The notes: a model not told the origin generated them from the letters alone. 64,000 bases of DNA from Paenibacillus sanguinis 2301083 = DSM 16941 (GCF_000374825.1 NZ_KB895382.1:124001-188000), one strand, 5' to 3'. Numbered from the stretch's first letter, positions 1 through 8,934 are shown. Translations and numbers: made by a program.

Positions 1-54
1 CCTGGAGACGGCGATGAGAAATTAGCTTGGAACTTATAAAAAAGGAGTGACATT

Positions 55-1176
55 ATGCTCACAGGGCAAGCGACAGTACATGTCAATCAGGTGTTAACTT
101 CGGCGGAAAGAGGGAGAGCAGATGGACTCGTCGCCGGATTTGATGAGGGATATCTTAGAGGCAGGGCTAATGTTCTCGTGAATCGGGAGCGCCCCGCATT
201 TGCGGTCAGGCAGAAGAAAGTACTGTACATCGGCTCTGGCAAGGGCTTCCCTTACTCTCCGATCGATGAGGCCATCATAACTACGCTACGAGGCTTAACA
301 ACCGAACTGATCGTTGGCACCCCCAGCGATTCCATCCCGGAGCTGGCAGCATTGCATAAGCCGGACCTGCTGCTGGCCCTGGACGGTCTGGAATTGCCGA
401 CCGACTACATCGATGCTGTACGGGCGATGGGAGTTCCTACAGCCATCTGGTTTACAGATGATCCCTACTATACAGATATGACGATTGCGATCAGCCCGCA
501 CTATGATTACGTATTTACGCTGGAACGGAATTGCATCGAGCCTTACCGGGCGGCAGGTTCCCCCAATGTGCATTATTTGCCTTTTGCAGCCTATACAGAG
601 CACTACCGTCCTACACTGATTCAGTCACCGATACGTCGCAATTTAGGGTTTATTGGCTCTGCGTATTGGAATAGAGTTCATTTTCTGCGTCCGGTCATGC
701 CTGCACTGATCGAGCAAGGGCTGTTGATTAACGGAATCTGGTGGGATCGCCTGCCGGAGTTCTCGCAATATGCTGACCGGATTGAGCTTAACAAGTGGAT
801 GGGGCCGGTAGAGACGGCGAAGGTCTATAGCGGAACCAAAATTGTACTCAACCTTCACCGTTCTCCTTTTGAGGAAGATGTTAACCACAACGGGGCGGGT
901 ATTTTGGCCGCATCACCTAACCCGAGAACATTTGAAATTTCGGCATGTGCAACACTGCAACTGGTGGATGCACGGGATGATCTGGCTTCCTTCTATACTC
1001 CGGGTGTGGAGATTGAGACCTTCTCAACAGCAGATGAATTGGTGGATAAGGTGCGATTCTATCTGACCCATGAGAAAGAGAGAAGGGAAATTGCGCTGCG
1101 GGCACTTGATCGGACACTTCAGGATCATACCTATGCCAATCGGTTGAATCAAATGCTGACGGTGATTTTTGGATAA
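55..1176 (+). CDS. CgeB-like glycosyltransferase (spore surface glycan)
   Basis: 373 residues. The N-terminal half (about 50-190) resembles the CgeB/DUF3880 domain, and the C-terminal part (about 260-365) the GT-B nucleotide-sugar binding half, with the conserved Glu (E294) in the RTFEISACATLQL stretch. CgeB of Bacillus subtilis belongs to the late mother-cell spore-surface genes; here the same role is inferred, the acceptor is unknown. The ATG has an AGGAGTG site 7 nt upstream. It is the first complete gene of a plus-strand run of glycan genes, so the operon probably starts before the window. The first 50 residues are not part of the GT fold and may be a dimer or anchor segment. Confidence 0.85.
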   Translation: MLTGQATVHVNQVLTSAERGRADGLVAGFDEGYLRGRANVLVNRERPAFAVRQKKVLYIGSGKGFPYSPIDEAIITTLRGLTTELIVGTPSDSIPELAALHKPDLLLALDGLELPTDYIDAVRAMGVPTAIWFTDDPYYTDMTIAISPHYDYVFTLERNCIEPYRAAGSPNVHYLPFAAYTEHYRPTLIQSPIRRNLGFIGSAYWNRVHFLRPVMPALIEQGLLINGIWWDRLPEFSQYADRIELNKWMGPVETAKVYSGTKIVLNLHRSPFEEDVNHNGAGILAASPNPRTFEISACATLQLVDARDDLASFYTPGVEIETFSTADELVDKVRFYLTHEKERREIALRALDRTLQDHTYANRLNQMLTVIFG

Positions 1177-1266
1177 CGGAATTCCCCCATCAACCCGCAC
1201 TTAAGGATGAGCGGATTTATGGGGGAGCCGTCTGCTCATATCAATCAAGCGAAGGAGAGGGCGAGG

Positions 1267-2766
1267 GTGCCGGGGAAGAGAAAACTGCTGTTGTTCTCGC
1301 ATGTTTGCAATATCAGGAATGTAACAGGGGCTGAGAAGCTGCTGCTCTTCTGCGCAAGGAAGCTGCAGGCCCATTACGATTGCACGATTGTGGTTCCCCG
1401 GCAGGGGAGCCTGACCGTACAGGCTAAGCGTTATGGCATACGGACGATCATTTGCGATAACGGGCTGCTCTATGGAATGTGCTCTCCGCATGCCGGATTG
1501 TCAGGTCTGGCCTCGGCCGTGGCCTGGAGCGAACCGGTTCGGCATACGGTTGACCTGCTCACCAGGGAATGCCCGGATCTGGTGCTGGTGAATACCAGTG
1601 TCAACGTTTCCCCGGCCATCGCTGCCAAGCAACTTGGTATTCCAGTGGCATGGCAGATTACCGAGGTCATTGCCCAGAACGAACATACGGCGGAGGCAGT
1701 AAGCATTATTGATCGGTACAGCGACCTGGTCATCGGGATTTCCAAAGCCGTACTGCATCCATTCCAGGGCAGCGCAGCGGAGGGCAAAACCTTGCTGCTG
1801 TATCCCTCCTGGAATCCCGAGGATATCCATCCGGAGGCGTGGTATTATCTGCGGCGGCATAAGCGTGGACTATGGAAGGTGAAGCCCGCGGAGCGGCTGG
1901 TTGGCTATATCTCCTCGTACCTAATTCCTGAGAAGGGAGCCGATCACTTTCTGCGAGCTGCCCTCCAACTGGCCGATTCATTCAGTGATGCGAAATTCAT
2001 CATCATCGGTGCCGAAATGCATCATGAATTTTACCGTAGTTTGCAGGATATGGTTTCGGCTTCCCCCTATCGGGATAGATTTATATTCGCCAACTTCCAA
2101 GACCGGATTGAGGCTGTATTTGCTGCAATGGATCTGGTTATCGTTCCTCCTATTGCCCAGGAAGGCTTTGGGCTGACAGCGCTGGAAGGGATGGTCTTCG
2201 GCAAGCCGGTTGTGGCATACGCCTCCGGAGGGTTGAAGGAGATTCTTGAGGCGACAGGTAATGCCTCTTATCTGGCGGCTACCCGGGATTGGGAGGGACT
2301 GGCGTCGCGGGCTGCGCAGTTGTTATCTTCCCCGGGGCTGGCGGAGGAGGTCGGACAGAGCAATCGCGCTCAGTCCGAAGCGATTTTTGGACCTTCGGCT
2401 TATGATGACAGATTGTTGGGATTAGTCGAGCAAATGAACGGCTTGCACGGCAGCGTTGTTCCGCTGCCCGAACCGCAGCAGCCTCCGCTGGATGAAGTGG
2501 CGCTTCGAGCTATTGAATCAGGGGCAAAGGAATCGGCTGGAAATAATCTCCCTATATTGGGCAAGGGGATTCGGCTGAATAAGAGTCCCAAGCGACGCGG
2601 AGCGCTGAAGAGGCAGCGCCGAGGGAAGGGAAGCACGCAGCGGGGCATAACGGCCCGCCGCAAGCGAAGCCGCAGAGGAACGCAGCGGCTTGCGGCTCGG
2701 CGGCGCAGGTCTTCCAGTGTGGGATCAAGACGTAGAAACAAGCGTCACAAGTCTGCAAGGAGATGA
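1267..2766 (+). CDS. GT4 glycosyltransferase with long Arg/Lys-rich C-terminal tail
   Basis: A GT-B family 4 enzyme: the retaining-GT signature E-x7-E is seen as E299 and E307 (QEGFGLTALEGMVFGKPV), numbered from the GTG at 1267. That GTG is chosen because GAAGGAGAGG lies 7-8 nt upstream and the GT fold (KRKLLLFSHVCN) starts at once; ATGs at 1207 and 1219 in the same frame are alternatives. The last 62 residues (438-499, bases about 2578-2763) hold 29 Lys/Arg and no acidic residue, with Ser clusters, which is not normal for GT4 enzymes. The stop is 4 bases before the wecB-type GTG, so translation is coupled. Substrate unknown. Confidence 0.85.
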   Translation: MPGKRKLLLFSHVCNIRNVTGAEKLLLFCARKLQAHYDCTIVVPRQGSLTVQAKRYGIRTIICDNGLLYGMCSPHAGLSGLASAVAWSEPVRHTVDLLTRECPDLVLVNTSVNVSPAIAAKQLGIPVAWQITEVIAQNEHTAEAVSIIDRYSDLVIGISKAVLHPFQGSAAEGKTLLLYPSWNPEDIHPEAWYYLRRHKRGLWKVKPAERLVGYISSYLIPEKGADHFLRAALQLADSFSDAKFIIIGAEMHHEFYRSLQDMVSASPYRDRFIFANFQDRIEAVFAAMDLVIVPPIAQEGFGLTALEGMVFGKPVVAYASGGLKEILEATGNASYLAATRDWEGLASRAAQLLSSPGLAEEVGQSNRAQSEAIFGPSAYDDRLLGLVEQMNGLHGSVVPLPEPQQPPLDEVALRAIESGAKESAGNNLPILGKGIRLNKSPKRRGALKRQRRGKGSTQRGITARRKRSRRGTQRLAARRRRSSSVGSRRRNKRHKSARR

Positions 2767-2770
2767 GAAT

Positions 2771-3862
2771 GTGAAGATCATGACGATACTCGGAACCAGG
2801 CCGGAGATTATCCGGTTAAGTCTGATCATACCTTTGCTTGACCAGTGGGCCGACCAGCATGTCCTGGTCCATACGGGACAGAACTTCACGGCCAGCCTGA
2901 GCGATGTCTTTTTTCAGGAGTTGGGTCTGAGACAGCCGGACTATGTGTTTCAGGATCACAAAACAACGCTGGGCACCCAGCTCTCGGCTATGTTCGCCCA
3001 GATGGAGCAGCTTCTGGAGCGGGAACGGCCGGATCGGGTTCTCCTGCTGGGGGATACCAACAGCGCATTATGCGCAGTCCTGGCGGAGCGCCTGGGTTAT
3101 CCGGTAATTCATATGGAAGCGGGGAACCGCTGCTTTGATCTGGATGTGCCGGAGGAGAAGAACCGGAAAATCATCGATGCTGTGTCTACGATCAATATGC
3201 CATACACACCGCAAAGCAAGCAGCACCTGATTGCCGAAGGTGTACCGGGGCGGCGAATCGTGTTAACGGGCAATCCCATTTATGAAGTGATGCAGCACTA
3301 TGATTCACAGGTTGAAGCTAGTGATATTTTGACACGTTTGGGACTAAGCGAGGGGACGTACTTTCTGGTTACTGCTCACCGGGCAGAGAATGTGGATCGG
3401 CCAGAGTCCCTGCATGCCATTATGGAAGGGCTGAACAAGGTGGCAGAGGCTTCCTCGCTACGGATGATTTGCAGTATTCATCCCCGCACCCGGTCGCGGA
3501 TTGAACGGGACTTGAAGCTGGAAATGCATCCTCTGGTAGAATTTCATGAGCCCTTTGGATTTTTTGATTTTGTGAAGCTGGAGAAGCATGCCCTCTGTGC
3601 GCTGACGGACAGCGGCACGGTGCAGGAGGAGTGCTGTATCATGCATGTCCCCACGGTCACCATCCGCCGGACAACGGAACGCCCGGAGACAGTGGATTGC
3701 GGCAGCAACGTCGTCTCCGGCGTAAATGCCGAGGCCATTGCAGCCGCAGCCAAAATGATGGAGGGAATGGAACGCTCATGGCCATATCCTGACGGCTATC
3801 TGGAGAAGAAGGTATCGGAAAAGGTGGTCAAATTCGTACTTGGAGGGAAACTGAATGCTTAA
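2771..3862 (+). CDS. wecB: Non-hydrolysing UDP-GlcNAc 2-epimerase family enzyme
   Basis: Cytosolic enzyme of the WecB/CapG/WbjD family, which inverts C2 of a UDP-HexNAc. It begins with the family signature VKIMTILGTRPEIIRLSLI and keeps VLLLGDTNSAL, HMEAGNRCFD and the C-terminal DSGTVQEECC binding motif. The start is GTG 2771, with AAGGAG 8 nt upstream; an upstream in-frame ATG (2690) lies inside the preceding gene and has no site. Next to a 4,6-dehydratase and an RmlD-like reductase it is more likely the last step of an L-sugar pathway (as WbjD or WbvD) than ManNAc supply; that is inference. It overlaps the next gene by 8 nt. Confidence 0.9.
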   Translation: MKIMTILGTRPEIIRLSLIIPLLDQWADQHVLVHTGQNFTASLSDVFFQELGLRQPDYVFQDHKTTLGTQLSAMFAQMEQLLERERPDRVLLLGDTNSALCAVLAERLGYPVIHMEAGNRCFDLDVPEEKNRKIIDAVSTINMPYTPQSKQHLIAEGVPGRRIVLTGNPIYEVMQHYDSQVEASDILTRLGLSEGTYFLVTAHRAENVDRPESLHAIMEGLNKVAEASSLRMICSIHPRTRSRIERDLKLEMHPLVEFHEPFGFFDFVKLEKHALCALTDSGTVQEECCIMHVPTVTIRRTTERPETVDCGSNVVSGVNAEAIAAAAKMMEGMERSWPYPDGYLEKKVSEKVVKFVLGGKLNA

Positions 3863-4841
3863 AAACCAAGTCATTCTCGTGACTGGGGGAACGGGCTCAT
3901 GGGGCCATGAACTCATTCGGCAATTGCTGCCCCAGGAACCGAAGGAAATCATCGTATATTCTCGCGGCGAGGCGGCCCAGGTGGCTATGAGCCGGGCGTT
4001 CGACGATAAGCGGCTAACCTTCCGCATTGGGGATATTCGTGATAAGGATGCCTTGACGGCAGCTTGTCGTCATGTAGATATTGTCTATCACCTTGCTGCC
4101 CTGAAGCATGTACCGGTATGCGAGGAGCAGCCCGGAGAGGCTTTAAAGACCAATGTAGTGGGCACCCAAAATGTGATTGAAGCGGCGATTGAGAACAAGG
4201 TGAAGAAGGTCCTTTATATTTCTACGGATAAGGCGGCCAATCCCTCCAACTTCTATGGCATGACCAAGGCCATTGGGGAGAAGCTGATCGTCTATGCCAA
4301 TTTGATTCAGGAAGAAACGAGATTCGTGTGCGTGCGGGGCGGCAATGTCCTTGGAACCAACGGCAGTGTCATCCACTTGTTCAAGCAGCAGATTCGGGAG
4401 AGACGCCGGATTTCAATTACGGATATGGAAATGACACGCTTCTTCTTCACAATGCCAGAGGCCATCCAGCTGCTGTTCAAGGCCTCGCGGGAAAGCGTTG
4501 GCGGTGAAATCTTCGTTATGCTGATGCCAACCTGCCGAATCGTTGATCTGGCGCAGGTTATCATTGAGGAGTCCGGCGTGTCCGGGGTATCGATGGTAGA
4601 GTCCGGTGTCCGTCCGGGGGAAAGAATTCATGAGCTGTTGCTTAGCGAATACGAGAGCCGGACCACCGTGGTCTATGATGAGGAATATTTGGTCATCCTT
4701 CCTTCACTGGAAATCGCCGGTTTGCGGGAGCGTTATGGCAGCCTGCCTGGTGTAGACTTTGGCGAGCTGAGCTCCGAGCATCATCTGATGGATAAGGAAG
4801 CGATCCGCGGCCTGTTGGCCAGAGGAGGGTTTCTTTCATGA
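3855..4841 (+). CDS. UDP-GlcNAc 4,6-dehydratase (5-inverting, CapE/WbjB-like)
   Basis: Extended SDR enzyme of 328 residues. GGTGSWG near the N-terminus is the NAD(P) loop; STDKA with YGMTK further on is the catalytic Asp-Lys / Tyr-x3-Lys set typical of the CapE/WbjB/PseB group, which removes water from C4-C6 of UDP-GlcNAc, often with C5 inversion. Overlaps wecB by 8 nt and ends 4 nt into the reductase gene (ATGA), so these three genes are one translational block. A same-length paralogue lies at 10273-11259. Product stereochemistry cannot be read from sequence by eye. Confidence 0.88.
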   Translation: MLKNQVILVTGGTGSWGHELIRQLLPQEPKEIIVYSRGEAAQVAMSRAFDDKRLTFRIGDIRDKDALTAACRHVDIVYHLAALKHVPVCEEQPGEALKTNVVGTQNVIEAAIENKVKKVLYISTDKAANPSNFYGMTKAIGEKLIVYANLIQEETRFVCVRGGNVLGTNGSVIHLFKQQIRERRRISITDMEMTRFFFTMPEAIQLLFKASRESVGGEIFVMLMPTCRIVDLAQVIIEESGVSGVSMVESGVRPGERIHELLLSEYESRTTVVYDEEYLVILPSLEIAGLRERYGSLPGVDFGELSSEHHLMDKEAIRGLLARGGFLS

Positions 4842-5668
4842 AAATATTGATCTTCGGGGGGGCCGGTATGGCCGGCCATGTCCTCGTTCGGTATTTCCGC
4901 GAGCAAGGAAAACATCAGGTCTTCTACACTTCCCGGAATACTGACGATACCGAGTCATTGATTGTTGATGTGACGGATACCGTTGCCGTCGATTATGCAG
5001 TGCAATTGGTTCGTCCCCAAATTATGATCAATGCCGTAGGGGTTCTCAATCAGTTCGCCGAGCAGGATAAAATCGCGGCTTACCATATTAATGGCTTCCT
5101 GCCCCATCGGTTGCGCCATTTGGCTGACAAGACCGGAGCCAGACTGATCCATATCAGCACGGACTGCGTGTTCAGCGGGGCGCGTGGACATTACCGCGAG
5201 GACGATCCGCCTGATGGGACCTCCATGTATGCAGTGACCAAAATGCTGGGAGAAGTTCATGACCGGGGACATTTGACTATCCGCACGTCCATCATTGGAC
5301 CGGAAATTCGCGATCATGGCATTGGTCTGTTCCATTGGTTCATGAGTCAGGAAGGGAAAGTGTCCGGTTATCGGCGTGTTCTCTGGAACGGAGTAACCAC
5401 ACTGCAGTTGGCTAAGGCTATAGATCAGTTGATGGACCAGCCGGTATCCGGCTTGATTCATCTCGCTCATCCGGAAATTGTGAGCAAATACGAAATGCTT
5501 CAGCAATTCAAGGAGATCTGGGGTAAAGCGAATGTAGAGATTGAGCCGGACGACGGTCCTTCCCAGAACCGGACACTGGTGAATACCCGGACCGATGTCG
5601 CCGTTCCTCTCCCTTCCTTCCGCCATATGCTGGAGCAGATGGCAGAGTGGATGAAGCAGCATGGCTGA
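4838..5668 (+). CDS. RmlD-like SDR reductase of a 4-keto sugar nucleotide
   Basis: 276-residue extended SDR with GGAGMAGH at the N-terminus, STDCVFSG and Y-x3-K (YAVTK) as in dTDP-4-dehydrorhamnose reductases. The size fits RmlD/WbvR and lacks the cupin domain of CapF. After a 5-inverting 4,6-dehydratase the likely reaction is NADPH reduction of C4 to an L-rhamno-configured UDP-HexNAc. It starts in an ATGA overlap with the dehydratase and its stop overlaps the next start by 8 nt. Confidence 0.82.
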   Translation: MKILIFGGAGMAGHVLVRYFREQGKHQVFYTSRNTDDTESLIVDVTDTVAVDYAVQLVRPQIMINAVGVLNQFAEQDKIAAYHINGFLPHRLRHLADKTGARLIHISTDCVFSGARGHYREDDPPDGTSMYAVTKMLGEVHDRGHLTIRTSIIGPEIRDHGIGLFHWFMSQEGKVSGYRRVLWNGVTTLQLAKAIDQLMDQPVSGLIHLAHPEIVSKYEMLQQFKEIWGKANVEIEPDDGPSQNRTLVNTRTDVAVPLPSFRHMLEQMAEWMKQHG

Positions 5669-6599
5669 TCCGGCTGCAATTCTGATTACCGGAGCGGCAG
5701 GATTTACTGGACAGCATGCCTGTCGTCATTTTGCCTCCCAGGGATACCGGGTCTTCGCCTCGGTTCGAAGCGAAGCCCCGCTCTCCGAGATGTCCGGTGT
5801 CAGCTATTATTCATGCGATCTGACTGATAAGCGGCAGGTCAGGGAGATGATAGGCCAGCTCCAACCTCAATATATCCTGCATCTGGGTGGGAAGAATTCA
5901 GTACCTGCCTCATGGAACGAACCGCTTCAGTATATTGAGAGCAATTTGATGACTACCTTGCATGTGCTTGATGGCTTGCATACTGCCGGACTAGGGCAAA
6001 CTCGTGTGCTTGTTGCTGGCTCGCGGCTCAAATTTGGATTAGGCTCAGAGGGCGCCCCCACGCATCCTTACGGGCTGAGTAAGGCGCTGCAAGAGGCAGC
6101 GGCGCTGGCTTGGGGAGAACTGTTTGGACTCCACGTGATGGTTGCCGAGCCGGGGAACCTGATTGGCACAGGGCCTTCGACAGGAGTCTGTTCCTTGCTG
6201 GCCCGTTACATTGCCGGGGTTGAGCGTGGACAGGAGCTTCCTCCCTTCAAGCTGACAAAAGGGGATGAACGGCGGGACTTTCTGGATGTGCGAGATGCGG
6301 TGAACGCCTATGAGATCTTGCTTAGGCAGGGGACCGCTGGCAAGATTTATCCTGTGTGCTCCGGCCAGGAGCACAGCCTGTCGGAACTGGCTGAGGTTTA
6401 TGCCAAGCTGACGCCAGTGAAGCTAGACCTTCGTGTCTTGCATCCTGCCCGAAAGAGTTCCCTGTCTGTAACTGAACTGAAGCCCGCCGAGGTTCCGCAA
6501 GCCCTATGGGATATGGGGTGGGAAGCAATCTATACTTGGGAGCAATCCCTGGGGGACATACTGAATGATTGCCGCAACGAAGGGAGAGCTTCGTCATGA
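5661..6599 (+). CDS. NAD-dependent epimerase/dehydratase, GDP-4-keto-6-deoxy-sugar reductase-like
   Basis: 312-residue extended SDR: TGAAGFTGQHA cofactor loop, then HPYGLSK holding Y-x3-K, and a C-terminal substrate region with DERRDFLDVRDAV as in Rmd and GDP-mannose dehydratase relatives. A specific substrate cannot be fixed; reduction or epimerisation of a nucleotide sugar is the safe statement. Tightly packed: 8-nt overlap with the upstream reductase and an ATGA overlap with the downstream GT2. It differs from the RmlD-like neighbour in sequence, so it is not a recent duplicate. Confidence 0.78.
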   Translation: MADPAAILITGAAGFTGQHACRHFASQGYRVFASVRSEAPLSEMSGVSYYSCDLTDKRQVREMIGQLQPQYILHLGGKNSVPASWNEPLQYIESNLMTTLHVLDGLHTAGLGQTRVLVAGSRLKFGLGSEGAPTHPYGLSKALQEAAALAWGELFGLHVMVAEPGNLIGTGPSTGVCSLLARYIAGVERGQELPPFKLTKGDERRDFLDVRDAVNAYEILLRQGTAGKIYPVCSGQEHSLSELAEVYAKLTPVKLDLRVLHPARKSSLSVTELKPAEVPQALWDMGWEAIYTWEQSLGDILNDCRNEGRASS

Positions 6600-7306
6600 A
6601 TCCGCGAGTAAGTATCATTATTCCGTTCTATAATTGTCCCTATATCGAGCAAGCAGTACAAAGTGCTCTCGACCAGAGCTATGCCAATCTCGAGGTCATT
6701 GTCGTGGATGATGGCTCGACCCAGCATGCAGAAAGACTGGCTCCATACCGAAATCATATTTACTATCTGGGCAAAGCCAATGGCGGAACCGCCTCGGCCC
6801 TGAATCATGGCATCCGTCATGCCTCTGGCGAATATATCGCCTGGCTCAGCTCGGATGATAAATTTCATCCTGACAAGATTGCGGTGCAGCTTCAATTTAT
6901 GCAAGCCCGAGATGCGGCTATTTCTCATACCAACTTCAGCTATATCGACGAGTACAGCAACGTAACCCAATTCGGCGCAGGAATGCCCCCGATGGAATGG
7001 CAGGCCTTGCTTCACACATTTCTGGGCGGCAACCCGGTGAACGGCTGTACGGTGATGATGCATCGGAGTCTGGTGCAACGCGTGGGAATCTTTGACGAGC
7101 AGTTGCCGTACACCCATGATTATGACTTATGGCATCGGGTGCTGCTTTCCCGTATCCCCTTTCCCTACGTTGAAATTCCGCTTACCTTTTATCGGAGGCA
7201 TGGGGGCATGGGAACCTTGCGTCACCAAAGTGCTATTTCAGCAGAAATTCAATTCCTCCAGAACCGCTATAGAGCGGCTCTAACCCATCTTATTGCTACC
7301 TCCTGA
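6596..7306 (+). CDS. GT2 family glycosyltransferase (CgeD/SpsA-type)
   Basis: 236 residues, GT-A fold: VSIIIPFYNCPYIEQAV, VVDDGST and SSDD (the DXD-like metal site) are all present, and YTHDYDLWHRV is the usual acceptor-side motif. Start ATG 6596 overlaps the upstream stop as ATGA and has GAAGGGAG about 10 nt upstream. An earlier in-frame ATG (6569) is inside the upstream gene. Likely adds a sugar to the spore or cell surface glycan made by this cluster. The gene is followed by 128 nt without an ORF. Confidence 0.88.
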   Translation: MNPRVSIIIPFYNCPYIEQAVQSALDQSYANLEVIVVDDGSTQHAERLAPYRNHIYYLGKANGGTASALNHGIRHASGEYIAWLSSDDKFHPDKIAVQLQFMQARDAAISHTNFSYIDEYSNVTQFGAGMPPMEWQALLHTFLGGNPVNGCTVMMHRSLVQRVGIFDEQLPYTHDYDLWHRVLLSRIPFPYVEIPLTFYRRHGGMGTLRHQSAISAEIQFLQNRYRAALTHLIATS

Positions 7307-7434
7307 GGCCATAAAGCAGGTCATCTGTACCCGAAAAGCAGAAAATGAGCAGTTACCTTGAGGAAGTTGTCTATACGAAACACGCTCTTCAACCATAACC
7401 TGAACTAGATTACAAGAAGGTGGTGAATGAAGAG

Positions 7435-7842
7435 ATGGGTGTTTTTCTTGATGCCAGAAGCTCCGTGAACTCCAATCAGCCCGGGTTCCCGGGTACCCCA
7501 CTGTCCGATACTCCTGAGCTGTTCGGAATTATCGGTTTGCAGACGCAAAACGTTCCTAATCCAATCATAATTCTGCAAGGAATTATCGGCATATTGGGGG
7601 ATGTAGGAGACACATTTACGATTGATATCGTTCGCGGAGCGACATTTGCTCCCGCCAATGTCATCTTTAGCCTGGACGGAGTCGTAACCAGCGCTACTTC
7701 TACGCAGGTTACCTCATTTGTTGCTGCCGACCTGCTTGCTCCTGCTGCACCGGAAACGGTCTACACATCGTATATTTCCGGAGCGACAACAGCTATTCGC
7801 AACGGCCCAGAGGCCTTTACCGGTATTGCCCAGCAAGGTTAA
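7435..7842 (+). CDS. Small cysteine-free protein, candidate spore surface structural protein
   Basis: 135 residues, not recognised. It has no Cys or Trp, one PGFPGTP segment near residues 15-22, then a beta-strand-rich, Thr/Val/Ala-rich body (for example DTFTIDIVRGATFAP). ATG 7435 is chosen because AGAAGGTGGTGA, nearly the full anti-SD complement, sits 8 nt upstream; a GTG at 7420 lies inside that site. It sits alone between glycosyltransferase genes and has its own terminator after it, so it may be the structural protein that carries the glycan. There is no signal peptide, which suits mother-cell assembly of a spore coat. Function is inference only. Confidence 0.6.
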   Translation: MGVFLDARSSVNSNQPGFPGTPLSDTPELFGIIGLQTQNVPNPIIILQGIIGILGDVGDTFTIDIVRGATFAPANVIFSLDGVVTSATSTQVTSFVAADLLAPAAPETVYTSYISGATTAIRNGPEAFTGIAQQG

Positions 7843-7850
7843 CACAAACA

Positions 7851-7886
7851 GAAAACCTGCCTCGGGTTTGTCCCGGGGCGGTTTTC
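7851..7886 (+). terminator. Hairpin after the small surface-type protein
   Basis: GAAAACC-x-GCC-x-CGGG (7851-7866) pairs with CCCG-x-GGC-GGTTTTC (7872-7886) around a 5-nt loop; the right arm ends in TTTTC. The pairing has two internal mismatches, so termination may be partial and let the downstream CgeB gene be expressed. Confidence 0.55.
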
Positions 7887-7941
7887 GTCTAGGTGGAGCC
7901 TTGGTGAATCCCGCCTTTAATAGAAAGGGGGGTTGGATGGG

Positions 7942-8886
7942 ATGAACCGATTGAAGCTATTGTTCATCACCCGAGACTTCAGCAAGTATCTGGAACGCAA
8001 CTTTTATTACATGCAGATGGAGTTGCAAAAGCAAGCCTTGTTAACTGTAGATCATCGAGGCGGAAGTCTCCAAGAAATCGTTAGGCGCATGCCCGTCAAG
8101 CCTGACTTTATTCTGTTAAATGATATGTTCCATGCTGCTTATTGTCCCCCGGTTGAAGGACTCGCCCACCTAAATGTTCCCTGGGGCATGATCATGCATG
8201 ATCTCCATAGCAAAGTGGAGCAGCGCCGGGAATTTCTGCGGCGGTTCCCCTCTTCCCATATATTTACGATTTATCAGCACGCTTTTCGTAGGCGGTACCC
8301 TGAATTTAAGGGCCACCTGCGTTGGCTTCCGCATTTTGTTGATCCTGCTGTATTTCGAGACTATAGGCAACGCAAGCAAATCGACATTCTGCTGATGGGA
8401 GCCACCAACCGCAAGGTCTATCCGCTGCGGCACACCATCAAGGCGGCATTGACGGGAAGACCGGGCTTTGTTAGCTATGATCATCCCGGGTATACCGATT
8501 TTGCCTCTGAAGCACAGGCCAGGGTTGCTACCGGCTTTGCTGCCGAGGTGAACAGAGCGAAAATATTCATGACCTGTGATTCCATTTACCATTACCCTCT
8601 ACGAAAATATTTTGAGGTGCCAGCGTGCCATACCTTGCTGCTTGCACCTGAGAATCCGGATTTGACAGAGCTGGGCTTTCGGTCCGGCGTTCATTATGTC
8701 GCCATAACCTCGCGGGATTATCTGGCCAAGGTAAACTTCTATCTTCATCCAAACAATGAGGCATTAAGGAACAAGCTTACCCACCAAGGCTATGAATTTG
8801 TCAGGGAGAAGCATACGACGGCGGTTCGAACCCGCGAGCTTTTACAGATGATTCGTTCCATCATCGACAACAGGCAAAAACCGTAA
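7942..8886 (+). CDS. Second CgeB-like glycosyltransferase
   Basis: 314 residues from ATG 7942 (GAAAGGGGGG ends about 10 nt upstream; a TTG at 7933 is too close to that site). The C-terminal GT-B half contains LRKYFEVPACHTLLL, the position of the conserved Glu in CgeB-type enzymes, and the N-terminal half has a DUF3880-like core with the HDLHS stretch. It shares the fold with the gene at 55-1176, so the cluster has at least two enzymes of this type. Acceptor and donor are unknown; a spore-surface role is inferred from family and neighbours. Confidence 0.8.
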   Translation: MNRLKLLFITRDFSKYLERNFYYMQMELQKQALLTVDHRGGSLQEIVRRMPVKPDFILLNDMFHAAYCPPVEGLAHLNVPWGMIMHDLHSKVEQRREFLRRFPSSHIFTIYQHAFRRRYPEFKGHLRWLPHFVDPAVFRDYRQRKQIDILLMGATNRKVYPLRHTIKAALTGRPGFVSYDHPGYTDFASEAQARVATGFAAEVNRAKIFMTCDSIYHYPLRKYFEVPACHTLLLAPENPDLTELGFRSGVHYVAITSRDYLAKVNFYLHPNNEALRNKLTHQGYEFVREKHTTAVRTRELLQMIRSIIDNRQKP

Positions 8887-8934
8887 CATACGGGCAGCAT
8901 GACCGGTTAACAACACGGAAGGGGGAGATGAGAT

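Noticed and set aside
2690-2770. N-terminal extension of the 2-epimerase
   Set aside because: It lies in another frame inside the GT4 tail; the family signature starts at the GTG with a good ribosome binding site.
7435-7842. Collagen-like BclA exosporium protein or Ena appendage subunit
   Set aside because: Only one Gly-Phe-Pro-Gly stretch, no G-X-Y repeats, and no cysteines for Ena-type crosslinks.
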